Source: Cymbidium sinense
Taxonomy: Eukaryota > Streptophyta > Magnoliopsida > Asparagales > Orchidaceae
Direction of reading: 5' to 3'
NCBI GenBank assembly: GCA_021442155.1
Contig: CM038223.1
Span: forward strand, 36,802,983-36,866,982
Length of the DNA: 64,000 bases
Positions 23,601 to 37,148 of this stretch are shown here, one piece after another. A model generated the notes under the pieces. It made no database searches and had not been told where the DNA came from. It saw only the letters and a list, made by a program, of their open reading frames with translations. Each line of letters opens with the position of its first letter. The stretch's first letter is position 1. Position numbers and translations under genes: made by a program.

Positions 23601-26600
23601 ACTCATACAACTTCTTTAAAATACCAAGCTTCTTCTTTATCTATCGATATACTAGCCAATTGAGCTAAACATATATTTGGATCTAGTAGAGCATTAATCA
23701 ACAACTCCCTTATCTCTTTCGATAAGATAAGAGAGTCTTATATACATAGCTTAGCTGGCAACATCTTATTATGGGATACAATATTATAATCAACTTTGGG
23801 CTGATTGTCTATGAGTATATCATATGATGGAGCATCTCATGGAGAAGCTATCTACTCACTAAAACCAATAACATATTTATCCTTTTCCTGAGGTGCCATC
23901 TTAAGAGGTAAAACCCTGCCACTATGAAGGTTGACTTCTATAATTTCATCTGCTAGAGTGGTTGTAGTGGTATCTTCTTGCTATTTGGGGGTACTTAAAG
24001 CTTCTCCTATTAGATCTGTAGAATTAGATGACTCCAACTCTATCTCAGTAGTGGCATCTAAAAGATTTAAAATAGGGATGTCACGATTAGAGTCAAAGTC
24101 ATCATAAGAGAATGATTGATCAGAATCATTTTGATTATTGAGATTTTGAAGTTATTATTATCAAAATTAAGATCATTAGGACCATCATAATTGCTTACAC
24201 TATAGACATATAGGATGTAAGGATAATCTTTCTTCATTGATTTGTTAGTCTCAGAAAGAATAAAATAAAATTCATATAAGGTGAGTGGCATGAGTGACTT
24301 AATGCCTATATCCACAGATTCAATGCTCCTAGTAGAGGTAGTGGTAGTAAGTGGTGGTACTGCTATTGTATCTAGGATTTGCACTAGAAGCTATTGCTCA
24401 GCATCCACCTTCTATGAGTTTTCCCTTACAACTTATAGACCTATTAGTGAGTTGGAGGTTTGAGCTAGTTTAGGTACTTGCAGAGAAAGCTTCATGAATT
24501 TAGAAATGATTTTGTGGAAGGCTTGAGATAAGGAAATATCCCAACCTTTTTTAGGCTTAAGAGGATCAAATGATCCCCTAGATATTACTTTAATAGAACT
24601 AGAGGTGTGTTATATTTTCTTTGGGGATAACTATGGCTTTAGATTTGTAACTTCTTTTGAACCAATCCTTAATAGTGCTGCAATACTCTAAGATGTACTC
24701 AAGCATGCGGTGGTAGGGAAAATTTTTTTGATCATTGCTCTTGCCCACTTCATGTGGTTTCTTGGGTTCAAGTAGTTGGAAATCAAGCTTCTTCTTAAGG
24801 TTCTTGAATATTGCTTGTTTAACTTTTCAGTGATGGTGGGAGGCACCTAGCTACATAACATTTAGTAATGATATTGATGACATTGTTATTATTATGATCA
24901 TAGATTTGGAAGAGGAAGTTCAAGTGGGGGTGGCTAGAATTTAGGTATTTTTGGGATAAACCCACATGGGATGCTTTCCTCTATCAACATCGGAGACTAT
25001 CTCAGTCTTTTTCTTTATCACCTTCTACGGCTTGGGTTTTCAAGATTTGCCCAAGGAAGATGATTGATTTACTTGAAGCTGAAAGTCGGATGCCTTGCTG
25101 ATCAACTTCTCAAAAGTCTTGATAGTGAAGCCTTTGAGCATGAATGCCACTAGACCATGAATGTTCTTTAAGCAAAATCTTAATGGCATGCTGCTCCTAA
25201 AGCATAGGAGCACACTTTATGCTAACATTTCTCCAACTATGAATGTAATCAACTAGGGACTCATTTGGTTTTTGTTTCTTAACTATTAAGTCTCCTACAA
25301 TCACCTTCTATTGGGCTCTTGCAAACCTCTTAATGAATAACTATTCCAACCCAATGAGTGTCTTCATTAAACTATTGGATGATTCAGCATACCAATTGAA
25401 TGCTATGCTTGATAAGCTAGTAATGAATTTTCATAATAAAAAAGCATTATTGTCTCTAGTATTTTGACAACTAGTTCTAAAGTGTGCTATATGTTGCCAT
25501 TGGTTCCCACTATCATTAAATATCTTGAAAAATGGCAACATAAACAATTTAGGTTACTAAATCGCATTGAATTCCTCCAAATAGGTTCTACCCTTTAGAA
25601 CTAGCAAGTCCCAATGGGTTTGAGCCAATGCCTCCTTCACAGTTATGCTACCAACTATTTAATATCCCACTCCTATAATGTCATACTATATATGACTTTT
25701 CTATGCAAGCTTCATGTGCTTCATTTGTAAGGGTGGCACATTTGATCCTCTCAAATGTATGTGCCACATCTAGCTTCTCTGCTTCTATATGTGCGGCTTC
25801 AGGTTTAGTCATCTTTAACACAACAGACATAATTTATTTTATTCTCATATTTATGCCACTAATCTAGTCATCTTTTTTTTACTTTAATTAATGCAATAGT
25901 CATTGGGTTGAGTCTAGTGCCTCTCCATTCTCAACTATAGCATCCTGTACATCGGCGCTATGATGCTGCTATCTATGAGAGAATGTCCTTGTGTCCACCA
26001 TATAAATTTTAGTTATCTGATCTAATAGGTCATCCTCATCAATATCAAAATCCACCATCTCACCATCTAAGCTGTGGTGCTTATCCCCAATTATCTACCT
26101 AACTGTAGCTCAATAGTCATCTAGAACATTTTCTAAAAAATGATTATCTAGGGATGTACCTAAGATGATCACTAGCTTTGATTTGATCTTTTGTATCCAT
26201 CATATTTTAAAACTCTAGAATAGTTTAAGTTGCCTACCCATTAATTGACTTAAGCTTCGCATGTACTGGAGTTTCTTCTTTTCTTTTCTCTTCCACCTCA
26301 TGTGATCGCAATAGATCTATAACTACACTTTTGGGCATCTACACCTTCTTCTCTACTAATGTAGTGAGAAGTCAAATTTAGGAGCTCCATCTCCCATCAT
26401 TGATGTAAGAAGAGGAAGGCTGGCCCTCAGATTATAGTCTAATCACTAGAGGTAGGGCTTTCCTTTTGTTCGACTACTTTTGGTACTTATAGGGAACTTC
26501 AAATGCTATTATGTGGATGTGTGAAGGTTATCTATGAGTCAAGTGGTGTGGTACTGATCACATTGATTTTCATTCTATCAATATCATCTTTCTATGGTTA

Positions 26601-27400
26601 GGCCCAATAAAGAATTTTTGATCAGAATTGCTTGTGCGATTGGACTGCTTATGGTGTATATCCTTAATGTGTAGGATGCTGATTATCTAACAAATCTTCT
26701 CCTTTTCATTCTACCAGCCTGAACTACAAGCTTGGCCTCCATGTCCCTATCTTTCTTAATCTAATCCCACACACTCCTCAAAATTACTACTCTCAAATCT
26801 CTAACCATGGTAGACTCAAATCGTCCATGTATCTTAGCTACTCACTAAGAACTAACCTCAAATCAACATAAGACCTCCTCCTCTCCTAAGCTAGTGTCTC
26901 ATACATAAAAAAAAGTATAGGGTGATGATATTATTTGGTAAATGTGTTTCTCTCCCTTACAAGTGGAGAGTGGATGAAACCTACTACCCCTAATGAGGGG
27001 AGAGGTCTCCCTTGGGGACCCATCCTTAGTAACATGAGATGAGGTTCCTATTTCTTTGAAGATCATCTCATATTAATTTTTTTAAAACTTTTTATTCTTC
27101 TTTCTTCTTTAGGTTTGGTCAGAGGGATGTTGTAGGTGAAAGAACCTTCTTTAAGATAGATGGAAAAACAATTAGCTTGATCTTAGCCTTGCTTTTGGAG
27201 GCCAGAGCTATTCTGCATGATACCTCAACCTTAGTAACTCTAATAGTGGTGGAAATGATTGATGGTTATCATACAGTGAAAACCTCAATGGCTTTCTTCA
27301 TTAATAAAAGAAAAATTGAACTATAGTGGTGGCTTTCTATCAACGACCTCCTAATGGTCCACTATGGTCAAGGCCGAGCTATCATAACTCACCTTGAGAT
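23601..27400 (-). pseudogene. Tat gag remnant (left element)
   Basis: Minus-strand gag of the left Tat element. The retrotransposon gag domain is at about 25480-25080, with the expected spacing of signatures: GNQWQHIAHFRTSC; LTSL/SIAFNWYA; a 'FIKRFARAQ' strand; KQKPNESLVDYIHSWRN; and a final CAPM...QHAI helix. Flanking N- and C-terminal portions align with 57161-60300 of the right element ('acaacctttgagc', 'ctactaatgtagtgagaagt', 'ggagaggtctcccttgggg' and other shared blocks). No CCHC zinc knuckle is visible. There are many stops. Gag would form the virus-like particle in the cytoplasm; this copy cannot. Confidence 0.82.
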
Positions 27401-27852
27401 CTTTAAATTGAAGCCAAATTGGATGATGGGGTTGCCAGACAAATAGGTCTAATTCAGGATGAAATCAAGTTTGATAGAGAACAAGAAAATTTGTCATTGG
27501 AAGACATCTTCTTTGCATGTTGCAAGAAGCTTGATGCTAATAATTTTGTTGAATTATTCTTTGATCATAGAGAGAAAATTTTGTTTGAACCCTCACCCCA
27601 TCAAATGTGATTATAATAGGCAAGGTTCAAAGGATTTGAGAGATTTCTTTTAACATTTTTAACGTTACCATAAAGTAGGTTCAATAATTTTGGAATTTAT
27701 GGAGAATTGCGTAAGGGTGAAATGGAAAAAATATCCATTAGGAAGAATGATAGCCTTAGCTTAAGAGTGGTATAAACCTATTACCAATGTATAAAAATAA
27801 TATTGAAGATGGAGAAAGAAACATTTCCCAGCAGAGTTGCCAGATAAATCTA
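27401..27852 (-). other. Leader between 5' LTR A3 and gag (left element)
   Basis: Untranslated leader of the left Tat element on the minus strand. 'gttgccagacaaatag' near 27434 is a second copy of the primer-site-like sequence and is also present at 60780 in the right element. Short open frames at 27419-27653 are not supported as genes. Confidence 0.6.
27825..27842 (-). other. Primer-binding site of the left Tat element
   Basis: On the minus strand reads TGGCAACTCTGCTGGGAA, starting with TGG (complement of tRNA CCA) about 10 bp after the inner edge of LTR A3. It resembles the TGGCGACTCTGCTGGGGA-type sites of plant gypsy elements as I recall them. The tRNA was not assigned. At the right element the matching place (near 61060) is eroded to TTGGCAAGACATG. 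Confidence 0.7.
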
Positions 27853-30199
27853 TGGTGTTTGAAATGTAGGTTGTATACCTTGTAAATCTTAGGGAGTACA
27901 TATTTAAATGATCGAACATGGAACCAAGGAATAATAAACTACCTCAAGAAATAGAAATATCATCATATAATAGTTTCAATCACTTAATTAGGAGTCCCAA
28001 GGTTGATGAGTTCATATGTACTAAAGATTGTCCCTTACTTTATATGGATGAAGTAAGATAGGGTGTATTTTAGACTGAGTTGTAAGATTCCTATAGGGGC
28101 AAGCTCCCATAGTTAAATACATTCTTAAAGGCATAGGTTATTAGGAAACCTCTTGATTAAAGTAGTTGATCAATATCTTTATGGATTTTAAAGTTTAGAA
28201 TCAAGGATTGCTTATTTAATAATCAAATGGGAGAACTCAAGTTAGAACAATTCTAAATGTATTCTAAAGGAGAATAAGTAGGAAGTGTTTTGATACTAAG
28301 ATGCTTAGTAAGCACCTCAATCTATCTTATAGTTAGGCTTTACATATTTGAAATTGAGATTTATATATGTTTGTGCTGATAATTAATTAAAATATTATGA
28401 TATATCTTAATAGTACATGACTATGGGAATGCCTAAGATGTGAGGACTTATTACTCATAGCAAGTGAGAAATGAGTATCCATAGATCCCAAAACTAAATG
28501 CACTTCAATACAAGATAGAAGCTTCTCTTAATTTATTTGGGGAAGATGGGATATAATGACACACTCTTAGCTAAGAGTGTGAACTATCTCGACTCTCCTT
28601 TACTTACTAATGCTAGAAGTGGCCACTAACTAACACCACCTATGCTTTAAATTCATGTGGACAAGTCTTATGCTGATGTGAGATGAGTAAGCCATTTTAA
28701 GATGGAATTTAATATTCTAAACTCAATCCTTAGGAACCTACAATCATGACTGGCATGAATAATGTTTCTAGCTAATGCAACAATATTTCACCTTTTACAA
28801 ATTTTTAGACTCACAAATTTTGACTAGGTTTTGGGTAGATTAGTATGTCTACATGCATTGATGAAGTTGAATTATGGGCTAGATCAGTAAGAGTGGCATT
28901 TTTCACTTAAGGGAGGCTACCTAGAATGGTTAGGCTCTCCCTCTTATCATGTAATGAGTGAAGATTCACATAATAAAGATGAAAATCAAGGTAATTTATG
29001 GTTATACATTTATCACACACCTAAGTTTTCTAAATCTTTTAGTTGATTATTCCTAAGATTTAAGATGAGCTTATGAGTATTGTTAATTTTTAGCTCAAGT
29101 TGGCAATTAAGTTTGGTATAAAATTTAAGTCTTGAAGAGCCCACTGAATTAGGAAACATACATCACACTTGAAGAAACATATAAAAAAGATATAATTTTT
29201 GTTTCCATAAATATAAACAATTCAAATAATTCAAAATCAAACTAAAATGATAAAAGACTGATGTAGCTAGGTTCAGTACACACCCCAAGAAAGAAAGAAA
29301 ATGGGCAACCAAGCTCTGTCCTAATACAGCCTAGGCTAAAATTAAGTATTATGAAAAATTAGCCAATGGAGTGTCTTTATCTTTAACTCCAAACTATGGG
29401 CACTCCAAGATTCATAAGGCCTTACAAGTTAATATTTTCTAGCCTCTTATCATTCTAAACACCATGGCTTTAATTTAGTTATAGTACAATTACATTTGAA
29501 ATTCTTAAATAAAATTCTAACTACACTTGCAATATATAATCCACACAAACTAGTATAATCTATATAATGGGGCTTAACACCAGTGGGTGTCCAAGCCCAC
29601 TTGTCCTAATAGGCTATGCTTGAGCAAATAACACCAGCAAGTAAGAAAACTTAATTGATTTAACTTTATTATAGCATCTCCTTTTTCTATGGAGCACAAC
29701 CCCTTAACATCATCAATCTAATATCATCCTAACATCTAGTCTATGAACATGCACCCTAACATCTAGTCTAAAATGTTACATCACAAAATAGAAAAAAGTA
29801 ATACACCATAATAAAGCATTAGTCTAACCTAAGTCTAAAATCGATGACCTATCAATCTAAAGCATGTGCAAAGGCTAGTGTGGCATGAGAAGGCTAAGCT
29901 TTAAATATTTGAATTATGAATTAAGTGAAATGTTTAATTTATTAAAATAAAATTGATTTTAATTCAAGTGATTGATGGCTTAAGCATGAGTTTTAGATTA
30001 TATTTTTTGAATTTTTAATTAAATTTAAGCTTAGTGTTTTAAAGAGTATGAAAAGTGGTGAATTCCACTTAAGGTAGATCCCATTCCTTTCAACCTACTC
30101 CGAATAAAGTCTAAAGAGATGGATTTTATGACTTTTAATTAAATTATGAAAGCATTAAATTTTAATTAAATCATAAGTTTGAATCAAGCTTAAATGACA
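27853..30199 (-). mobile_element. Tat-family giant LTR, copy A3, piece 1
   Basis: Begins tggtgtttgaaatg next to the primer-binding site and carries the same blocks as A4 and A5: 'cacttaattaggagtcccaa' near 27980, 'gaactatctcgactctcctt' near 28581, 'gcttaacaccagtgggtgtc' near 29572 and 'ggtgaattccacttaaggta' near 30057. It is cut at 30199 by the plus-strand LINE and resumes at 48648. It is the 5' LTR of the left Tat element and also occupies the 3' LTR place of the right one. Confidence 0.83.
30186..30199. repeat. 14-bp target-site duplication of the plus-strand LINE
   Basis: AAGCTTAAATGACA, repeated exactly at 48648-48661. Joining the flanks restores LTR A3 in line with A4, which has 'agtcactattacatgaac' at the same place. 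A perfect duplication of this length is a hallmark of target-primed reverse transcription. Confidence 0.9.
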
Positions 30200-31940
30200 A
30201 AGAAGTGAAGCATCTGAACCATGGCAGAACATCTTAAGGCGCCAGCTCCTGGGTACATTTTTCCCCTTGACCTAGTTATTGTTCCATTCTATTTCTCTTC
30301 TTAGCCACATTTTCTTGCAAGTTTTTCTCTTCTGCTACATTGGCTCATTTGTTACACTAACTCTTGATGGATAAAACTACATTTGTTGTTGTAGTGGCAG
30401 TCAACTAAACTGCTATCTCTCCTCCTTAAATGAGGCTAACTAACTCATCTTACACTAGATCTACTATGAGAAATTCTAGGATGGCTCTGATTAGAATGGT
30501 ATCCTGAGGAAGGCTAATCACAAGAATGGAAAACTTACTATTTTTCTTTCGGAGCCTGATCCTTGGTCATTGGCCTTCCGAATCCCCTAAAGATGGATTT
30601 AAGAAAACACGTTGAGGAACTAAGAGTCATTGATAAATGGAACATCGGATTGCTCGATGAGGGGAACATTATGATAAAATTGAGTAAGGAAGAGGATTAT
30701 GCTAGGCTGTTTTCCAAAAAAACTTTACCACATTGAAAATTTCCCAATGAAAATCTTGAAATGGACCACCACCTTTGACTATAGCATAGAGCCTCCTATA
30801 ATGCCCATTTGAATAAGATTCTCAAACCTCAAACTACATATATTCTATGAACAGATCCAATATTCTATTTCTACAATTTTTGGCAAACCATTGAAACTTG
30901 ATCAGCCAACCTTCAATTTAACTAGACCTTTAACAGTAAGAGTTTAGTTGAGATGGACATAAAAACCCCATTCATTGATAAAATTTGGATTGGTACCCCT
31001 TTTAGTGGCTACTAGCAAAAAGTTGAGGTTGAAATAAAACCTTACTATTGCCCCAAGTGTAGAATGTTTGACCATTTACTAGAAAAATGCTATATTTCCC
31101 ACCTTAAAATAAGAGACACAAAGAATGTGAGATTAGTAAACCCTCCAAACATCCAAGACTTGATAATTTTTTATCAAATACTAGATCAAAGGCTAAGGAA
31201 TGCACCTATACTTTAACACAACTTGGCTAAAGCAATACCTAATAAACAAACTCTTACAAACCCTCCCACCCCCATTAACCAACCATGATAAGAAGACAAT
31301 TGGAAATTCCTATGATTTGTATAAAATTGATATTATCATTACTAATAATCAAAATTCAGATATGGATACAAATGTTTTACAATTGCAAGCTTAGTTTGTT
31401 GTGAGAAACAAAATTGATATTTCAAACAACTATGATAGCAACACTGTTTATAAGAAGACTGAATGGCATTCCAAAAATTATAATAGAAAAGAAAAAAAAC
31501 ATGATATATAGTAGCCTAACATTTAATTTGGTGGCTGTGAACATTGAAGATGTCCAAAAGATTACTGAACATGAATATGAACCTAATCATCTTGCTATTA
31601 TAATGGCAACAAATAATAATCATTCAGAGATAACAAAGGTGTTTATAATAGTTCTTGAAGTAATAAATGAGCACACAACAATACAAACTTAGATAAATTC
31701 AATGGATCATAAAGGTACTAGTGTACAAGAGCAACCAATTGAAGAGGAGATGTACCAATATAATGACATAATGGGAGAAACTATAGAAGAATGGAAATAA
31801 CAAAAAAAGGCATAAATTAAAGCAAATAGGCATGAGAGAACTCAAGAATCTTACAGAAGGTGCAAATAAATTGAGAAATTTTGCTAGATCATTAAATCAA
31901 GACAACAAGAGGATTGGCTGAGTGGAAGGTCAAAAAGCAG
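30200..31940 (+). pseudogene. LINE ORF1 (RNA-binding protein) remnant
   Basis: A leader of about 300 bp, then ORF1. 'HKNGKLTIFLSEPD' near 30520-30560 and WNIGLLDEGNIMIKLSKEED near 30638-30698 correspond to the DUF4283-type N-terminal domain of plant LINE ORF1. Near 30890-30930 'FGKPLKLDQPTFNLTRPL' matches its second half. A CCHC knuckle follows near 31050-31095, reading CPKCRMFDHLLEKC (C-x2-C-x4-H-x4-C). After that the frame degrades; open stretches at 31200-31394 and 31414-31692 are probably the variable C-terminal tail. The product would coat LINE RNA. Broken by stops and frameshifts. Confidence 0.8.
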
Positions 31941-33745
31941 AAACCCACACTCCATATGACTTCAATCCTTATTAGAAAAATTAGAGCCAGTGATAAGACC
32001 AATTCCTCTAATAGACTCAAAAGCCTTATTAGAACACATAAGCTACATATATTTTCCAAACTTGAACTAATTTCTCACAAAGAAAATGTATCAAGGATTA
32101 GTAGAAGATTAAAAGATTACAAAATAATAGTCAACATAGTAACAAAATATGGTTCTTCTCAAAGATACATCATTAAGTTCAGATCCTCCTTGAAGACACT
32201 CATTTTTTACACCTTACCATCAACAACACCAATATTAAATTTTTTTTTTTTTGTGTACATTATCTATGCTGATTTCTCTAGACACCAAAGAAAGACACTT
32301 TGGAGGAACTTAATCCTTAGATCATTAGAGGGGACTTTAACATGATTTCTTGCTCAAATGAGAAGAAAAGATGGAGGAAACAGAACCTAGCTATCATATT
32401 TGAGTTTATTAAATATATATAAAATGTTGGCATTTTTGACATGGGATTTAGTGGATCTCATTTTAATTGGAGGAGAGGAATGGTGTTTGAAAAGTTAGAC
32501 CAAGTTCTCACCAATTCTACTTGAAACTCTAACTTCCATTCAACTAAAATTCAACACCTTGACAAAATTTCCTCTGATCACTCCCTAATATTTGTCTCCT
32601 TACACCTCATACTGAAACTAGATCATAAATCTTTCAGATTCCTTAACATATCAATAAAGCACCCTTAATTTAATGAGTGTATCAGCAATGCATTAACTAC
32701 ATAACTGAACTTAGATCCTTAGGTGATACTATGTAGATTACATAAAAATACAACTACAACCCTCAAGAAATGGAACTTAGAGGTCTTTGAAGACTTGCAC
32801 AAGTGTATTAATACAACTGAAACCAAATTTGCTGAGCTAGAAAAAAAGATGATGACAAATGACTCACAAGAGATAGAGGATCAATTAGCTTTGGAGAAAA
32901 CCCACCTTTCATAACTATATTAATTGGAAGGAAGATTTACTTAGATAAAAAGAATTTATCATAAACTTTACCTAGGGTGATAATAACTCTAAGTTCTTTT
33001 ATGCTTACATCAAGAAGAAAGAGAAGGCAAGTATATTACAAAGATTAGAGACACCCAAGCTAGATGGATCAGTGAGCAAGGAAACATCATCAAGAGTTGC
33101 ATCAATAATTTTTAGACTCTCTACAAGAAGACACAATCAATATACAATAGTAAGATAATAATTTATTCACTAATGATGCTAATTATATCCAAAATGCCAA
33201 CCTAATAAGTCCACCCGATACAATAAAGATAAAAACTGTTCTAAATTTAATGGATGGTTACAAAATAATTGGGCCAAATGGATTCACAATATCTTCTACC
33301 AAAAATAATGGGAGACTATCAATGGTGATCTAATTAATGCAATTCAAACTATCTTCCAACTGGACAAGATTCATAACTATTTCTACACTTACTCCGTTAT
33401 TTTGAGCCCAAGACATAAAGAAATCAATACATTGTACAAGTTCAGACCAATTTTCTTAACTCCTATTATTAATAAGCCTGTTAGTAAGATCATTACTGCT
33501 AGACTCCAAAATATTCTTTCCCATATAATTTTTAGTAATCAGGGTACCTTTGTCTAAGGTAGAAACATGATTGATAGCATCTTTTTGTCCCAAGAGCTAA
33601 CTAAAGATATTGATAGAAAAGTCTAGGGTGGGAATATCATTATGAAGATTGACATAAGGAAGGCCTTTGACTCCATTAACTAGCCTTTTATCATGCAAGT
33701 TTTTTAAGAGAAAGGCTTCACTAACCAATTATGGTCCCTCTTAAC
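31941..33745 (+). pseudogene. LINE ORF2, endonuclease and N-terminal reverse transcriptase
   Basis: The AP-type endonuclease starts near 31956 (TSILIRKIRASDK, where the minus-strand LINE has TNILIWNIRGIDK), so the conserved WN is replaced. It continues with FVYIIYADFSRHQ near 32260 and a degraded GDFNMIS-like motif near 32335, then WRRG and 'EKLDQVLTN' near 32470-32510. Reverse transcriptase starts near 33240 with a degraded 'GPDGFT' motif, then 'YKFRPIFLTPIINK' near 33437, NQGTFV near 33540 and 'GGNIIMKIDIRKAFDS' near 33630-33675. It ends abruptly at 33745, where the minus-strand LINE begins; the palm continues at 39473. Confidence 0.83.
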
Positions 33746-33760
33746 CACTACAAGATCCTT
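33746..33760. repeat. 15-bp target-site duplication of the minus-strand LINE
   Basis: cactacaagatcctt, matched by cactataagatcctt at 39458-39472 (one mismatch). The left copy is followed by a T-run that is the poly-A tail of the minus-strand LINE. Confidence 0.9.
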
Positions 33761-35689
33761 TTTTTTGCATAAAAGTAAAGATATTATTGATTACTCGAAG
33801 TGTACAGTAATCCAAAAAACAAAAGAAAGTGGTGATTACAAAAAATTTGATCTAATGTATGGTAAGCCCAACTTGGCACTAAGTACAAGTAATTTAAGCT
33901 CTCTATCAGGGTACTTGGAAAAAGAGAAGTGTTGGAGTTATGAACCTCATTTTTTTAAGAGGTCAGTAGATGTATTCCCTTCACTCTAAATATGGGAGCA
34001 AGATACTTTGGGGTTCTCCTTTAGCTTTCTGATAGTTTTGAGTAGGTTGATGATGAGCCAGGGTGGTTGCTGCATTTGTTCTTTCTGAAGGGTCCGGATG
34101 AGAAGCAAGGAGTCAAGTTCAATCTAATAATTAAGTTGAGGCTTTCTTGAGGCAAAGAAAAGAGAAAAGAACAATGTAGTAGTTTCAGCATGGAGTGCAA
34201 AAGAAGCAGCATATGGCATATAGAAGAAGTAGATGTAGTATCCCTTACAGTTCTTGAAGATGCCTCTGATTCTAGCCCTGTTGGTGTTGGTGTTGAAGCT
34301 TCCATCAATATTGATTTTGATGGTGTTTTGGGCTAGTTTGTTCCAAAATACAAGGTTCCATTTTGAAGATCTGCAAATGATTGGAGTGTTGATCCTCCCC
34401 TTTGTTCATCAACTGTAAATGTGATCTGATTTTGAGCCTAGTGGAGTCAATAGTGATGTTAGAGTCATTGTGTTTGATCTTATTTCTTGTAGTCCAGATG
34501 AACCAAAGGATGATAAACATGGCATTCAATGTTTTATTGGATAGCTCTAGTCTTCCTATTGGGAATTATCCAAGAGGTGGAGTAGAGTGGAATGTCCATC
34601 ACTGTTTGACCCATTTGTCTGTCCCACATACTTATTCTAGATTGAATTACTGAATTTTCATTGGATGAAGGTAAGTAGGAGTCCTTCTTCTTCTTCTTCT
34701 TCTTCTTTACATAAGGGGAACCTTGAGGCAAGCCTAAGACCCTTGATTTTGAGGATATCTTCAAGAGGTAGGAAATGATGGAAGAGTCTCTAGCAAAAGA
34801 GGGCAATAGATGGTTTGATGTTGTGATTCCATATAAATTTAACCCAAGGGACTAATATGGTGTCTCTCCACTAAGTGAGATATAGTATCATATGTAAGGG
34901 ATTATATGTAGTTTTCCCTTTGACCACCAAACTATCTTTTTTATAAATATTGATCGGTAGATTGCATATCTTATTGCATATGGGGAAGGAAGAATAGTAT
35001 TTAGTTTCTCTTTATACCATTCAATATCTTTCTAGAAATCTTCAATGTGAAAGGATTGTAGGAGCCTAGTTCCAACAAAGTCTAGGTAGAGAGGCTCATC
35101 CCCAAGCCAATTGGCATTCTAAAGGTCAATACAGCCAACCCCTAGGTACCAAAAGATCAGATCTTTAGCAACCTCCCTGTGCAAAAGTAGCATTTTCTAT
35201 ATTGTTGAATATTTAGTTTTTTGATAACTATCATTGGGTGTGTGGCCTTGCAATATTTCCCTATCATATAATTAGACAAGAGTGATTTGTTTTCTCTTAA
35301 TTTTATGCAAAGTTTGTAGGTATTGAATTTGATATTCTCCCCTATTATTTTGAAGCCCATCCCACCTTTGTTGGTCAGTTTGCACAACTTTTTCCAACTA
35401 GTCCAATGAATGGACTTTTATTTATGGCTCTAGATAAACTTGTTTAGCATTCTTTTAATTCTCAATTTGATCATTTTTGGAATGTGTTGGACTTGAGTGG
35501 TATATAATGGGATTGAATTGAAGATGCTTTTTCCAATGGTTATTCTCCCACCAAAAGAGAGGAAATAGTTTTCCCATGTGCTGATTTTATATTGGATTTT
35601 GTCAATGAACTCATAGAGGAGATATGATGTGATCTTTCCTTTGAATAGCTTGATTCCAAGGTAGGAGAGGGGGAATTTGGAATGAATGA
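33761..35689 (-). pseudogene. LINE ORF2 C-terminus: thumb, zinc finger, RNase H, 3' end
   Basis: On the minus strand: thumb and linker down to about 34600; 'LWFIWTTRNKIKHND' near 34505-34455, the segment usual between the reverse-transcriptase zinc finger and RNase H; then RNase H from about 34320, starting 'INIDGSFNTNTN' (first acidic residue present) and continuing with YAASFALHAETT near 34200; a C-terminal 'EGNTSTDLLKKM' near 33965; and a 3' tail ending in poly-A at 33761. Frameshifts separate the blocks. The plus-strand open stretches at 33765-33989 and 34402-34653 are shadows. Confidence 0.78.
34683..34707. repeat. (CTT)8 microsatellite inside the LINE
   Basis: Eight CTT units. On the LINE coding strand this is GAA/AAG and gives a lysine run between reverse transcriptase and the RNase H linker. 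Confidence 0.9.
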
Positions 35690-37148
35690 GTCTGGTTTTA
35701 TCAGTGATTCATTTGATTTTAGATTTATTGATTTACTTTCCTGTAATAAAAAGAAATTTGTTAGAGTTTAAATACAAATTAGAGAGGTTCATGAAGTTCA
35801 TTATGATTTCCTTATAGGTGTTGATAGATCTCTTCATCTCATTGCTAAAAAAGAAAAAGGTCATCAACAAATGCCAAGTGGGTAATATTGATGTCCCTAG
35901 TGGAGTGGAAGTTGATTTTCTCTTTTGAGTTTGAGCTACTATTCAACTTCCTAGAGTGAATGTCCAATGCCAAAATGAAGAGAGTGGGGGAAAGTGGATT
36001 ACCTTGTTTCACTCCGTTTTTAGCTTGGAAAATACCACTAGTTTGCCTATTAAGTAATAGTTTATAGTGGCTATTAGAAAGGAGTGTCTCCACCAACTTA
36101 CAAAATTTTTGAGAGAAACCTCTTTCTTTTAGAGAATTAAGTAAGAAATCCTAGCTAAGAGTGTCAAAGGATTTTTTCAATATCAATCTTCATTATTGCA
36201 TTACCACCTCTACCTTTTCTATCAATGTCTTTAATCAACTCTTGGGCTAGTAAGATGTTATCAATAATGTTTCTACCCTTTATGAATGCAATTTGGTTTT
36301 GGGAGATGAGTGTTGCGAGGATCTTTTGAAGCCTATTCACTATGATTTTGCTAATAATTTTGTTAATGATAGCGGTTAGATAGATAAGTCTAATTTTGTT
36401 CCATGTATGGCAATTTTTTTATCTTTGGGGATCAAGATATGAAGTGGTGATATATTTATGACTACTCAAGTCTATGGAGAAGGTTTGAATGGCTTTTATG
36501 ACTTCTACTTTGATGACATCCCAAGCTTTCTGGTAGAAGAGGGTAGTAAATCCATCTAGTCCAGTTATTTTATATCCATCCATTTAATTAAGAGCATTCC
36601 AATTTTCTTCCTCCTTAGGGTTTGAGGTAAGGAGTTCATTGTTTATAGGAACTTTCTCAAAATCAAAGAAATCTCTAGTTTGGTGGGGAGTTTTGTTGTG
36701 GTTCAAGGGTTGGCATAGGGTATTGGTGAAGTATTTAGTGCAATCTTCCATAATGCTTTCTTGATGAATAATCTAATTACCATGGGTATCTTTAATTTTA
36801 TTAGCCCATTTTCTTCTCTCTTCTACCTTATGCAAGCATGAAAAAATTTGAAATTTCTATCACCATGTAAGAAGTTTAAATAGCTACTTTTTCCTAATGA
36901 AGTCCTCCTCTCTATCAATAAAGCTCTAGCGATCCTGTTGAAGAGTCTCCAATTGGTCTTCAAGGATATAAGTATCAATATGCCTCATGTGAGCCAATTC
37001 TTTTTCAAAGTTGTTAATTTTATCTTCAGTTATTTTAACCTAGTGGTGAATGTTGCCAAAAACCTCTTTGTTCCATTTTTTTAATCCATTGGTAGTGTTC
37101 TTGTGAAGGGCCCATAAATGAATCCAAGTTATTATATTCATTAGTTTA
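35690..37148 (-). pseudogene. LINE ORF2 reverse transcriptase (minus-strand LINE)
   Basis: On the minus strand: 'LDGFTTLFYQKAWDVIK' near 36560-36505; 'LTAIINKIISKIIVNRL' near 36380-36325; NQIAFIKGRNIIDNILLAQE near 36300-36240; GGNAIMKIDIEK near 36205-36165 (palm aspartate present); VKQGNPLSPTLFILALD near 36015-35965; and the catalytic box LAFVDDLFLF at about 35875-35845, both aspartates kept. The part at 37148-36600 is the linker from the endonuclease. At least two frameshifts and a few stops interrupt it. Homologous to the reverse transcriptase halves at 33200-33745 and 39473-39800. Confidence 0.87.

Noticed and set aside
33765..33989. 74-residue open frame on the plus strand
   Set aside because: Antisense to the RNase H C-terminus and 3' end of the minus-strand LINE.
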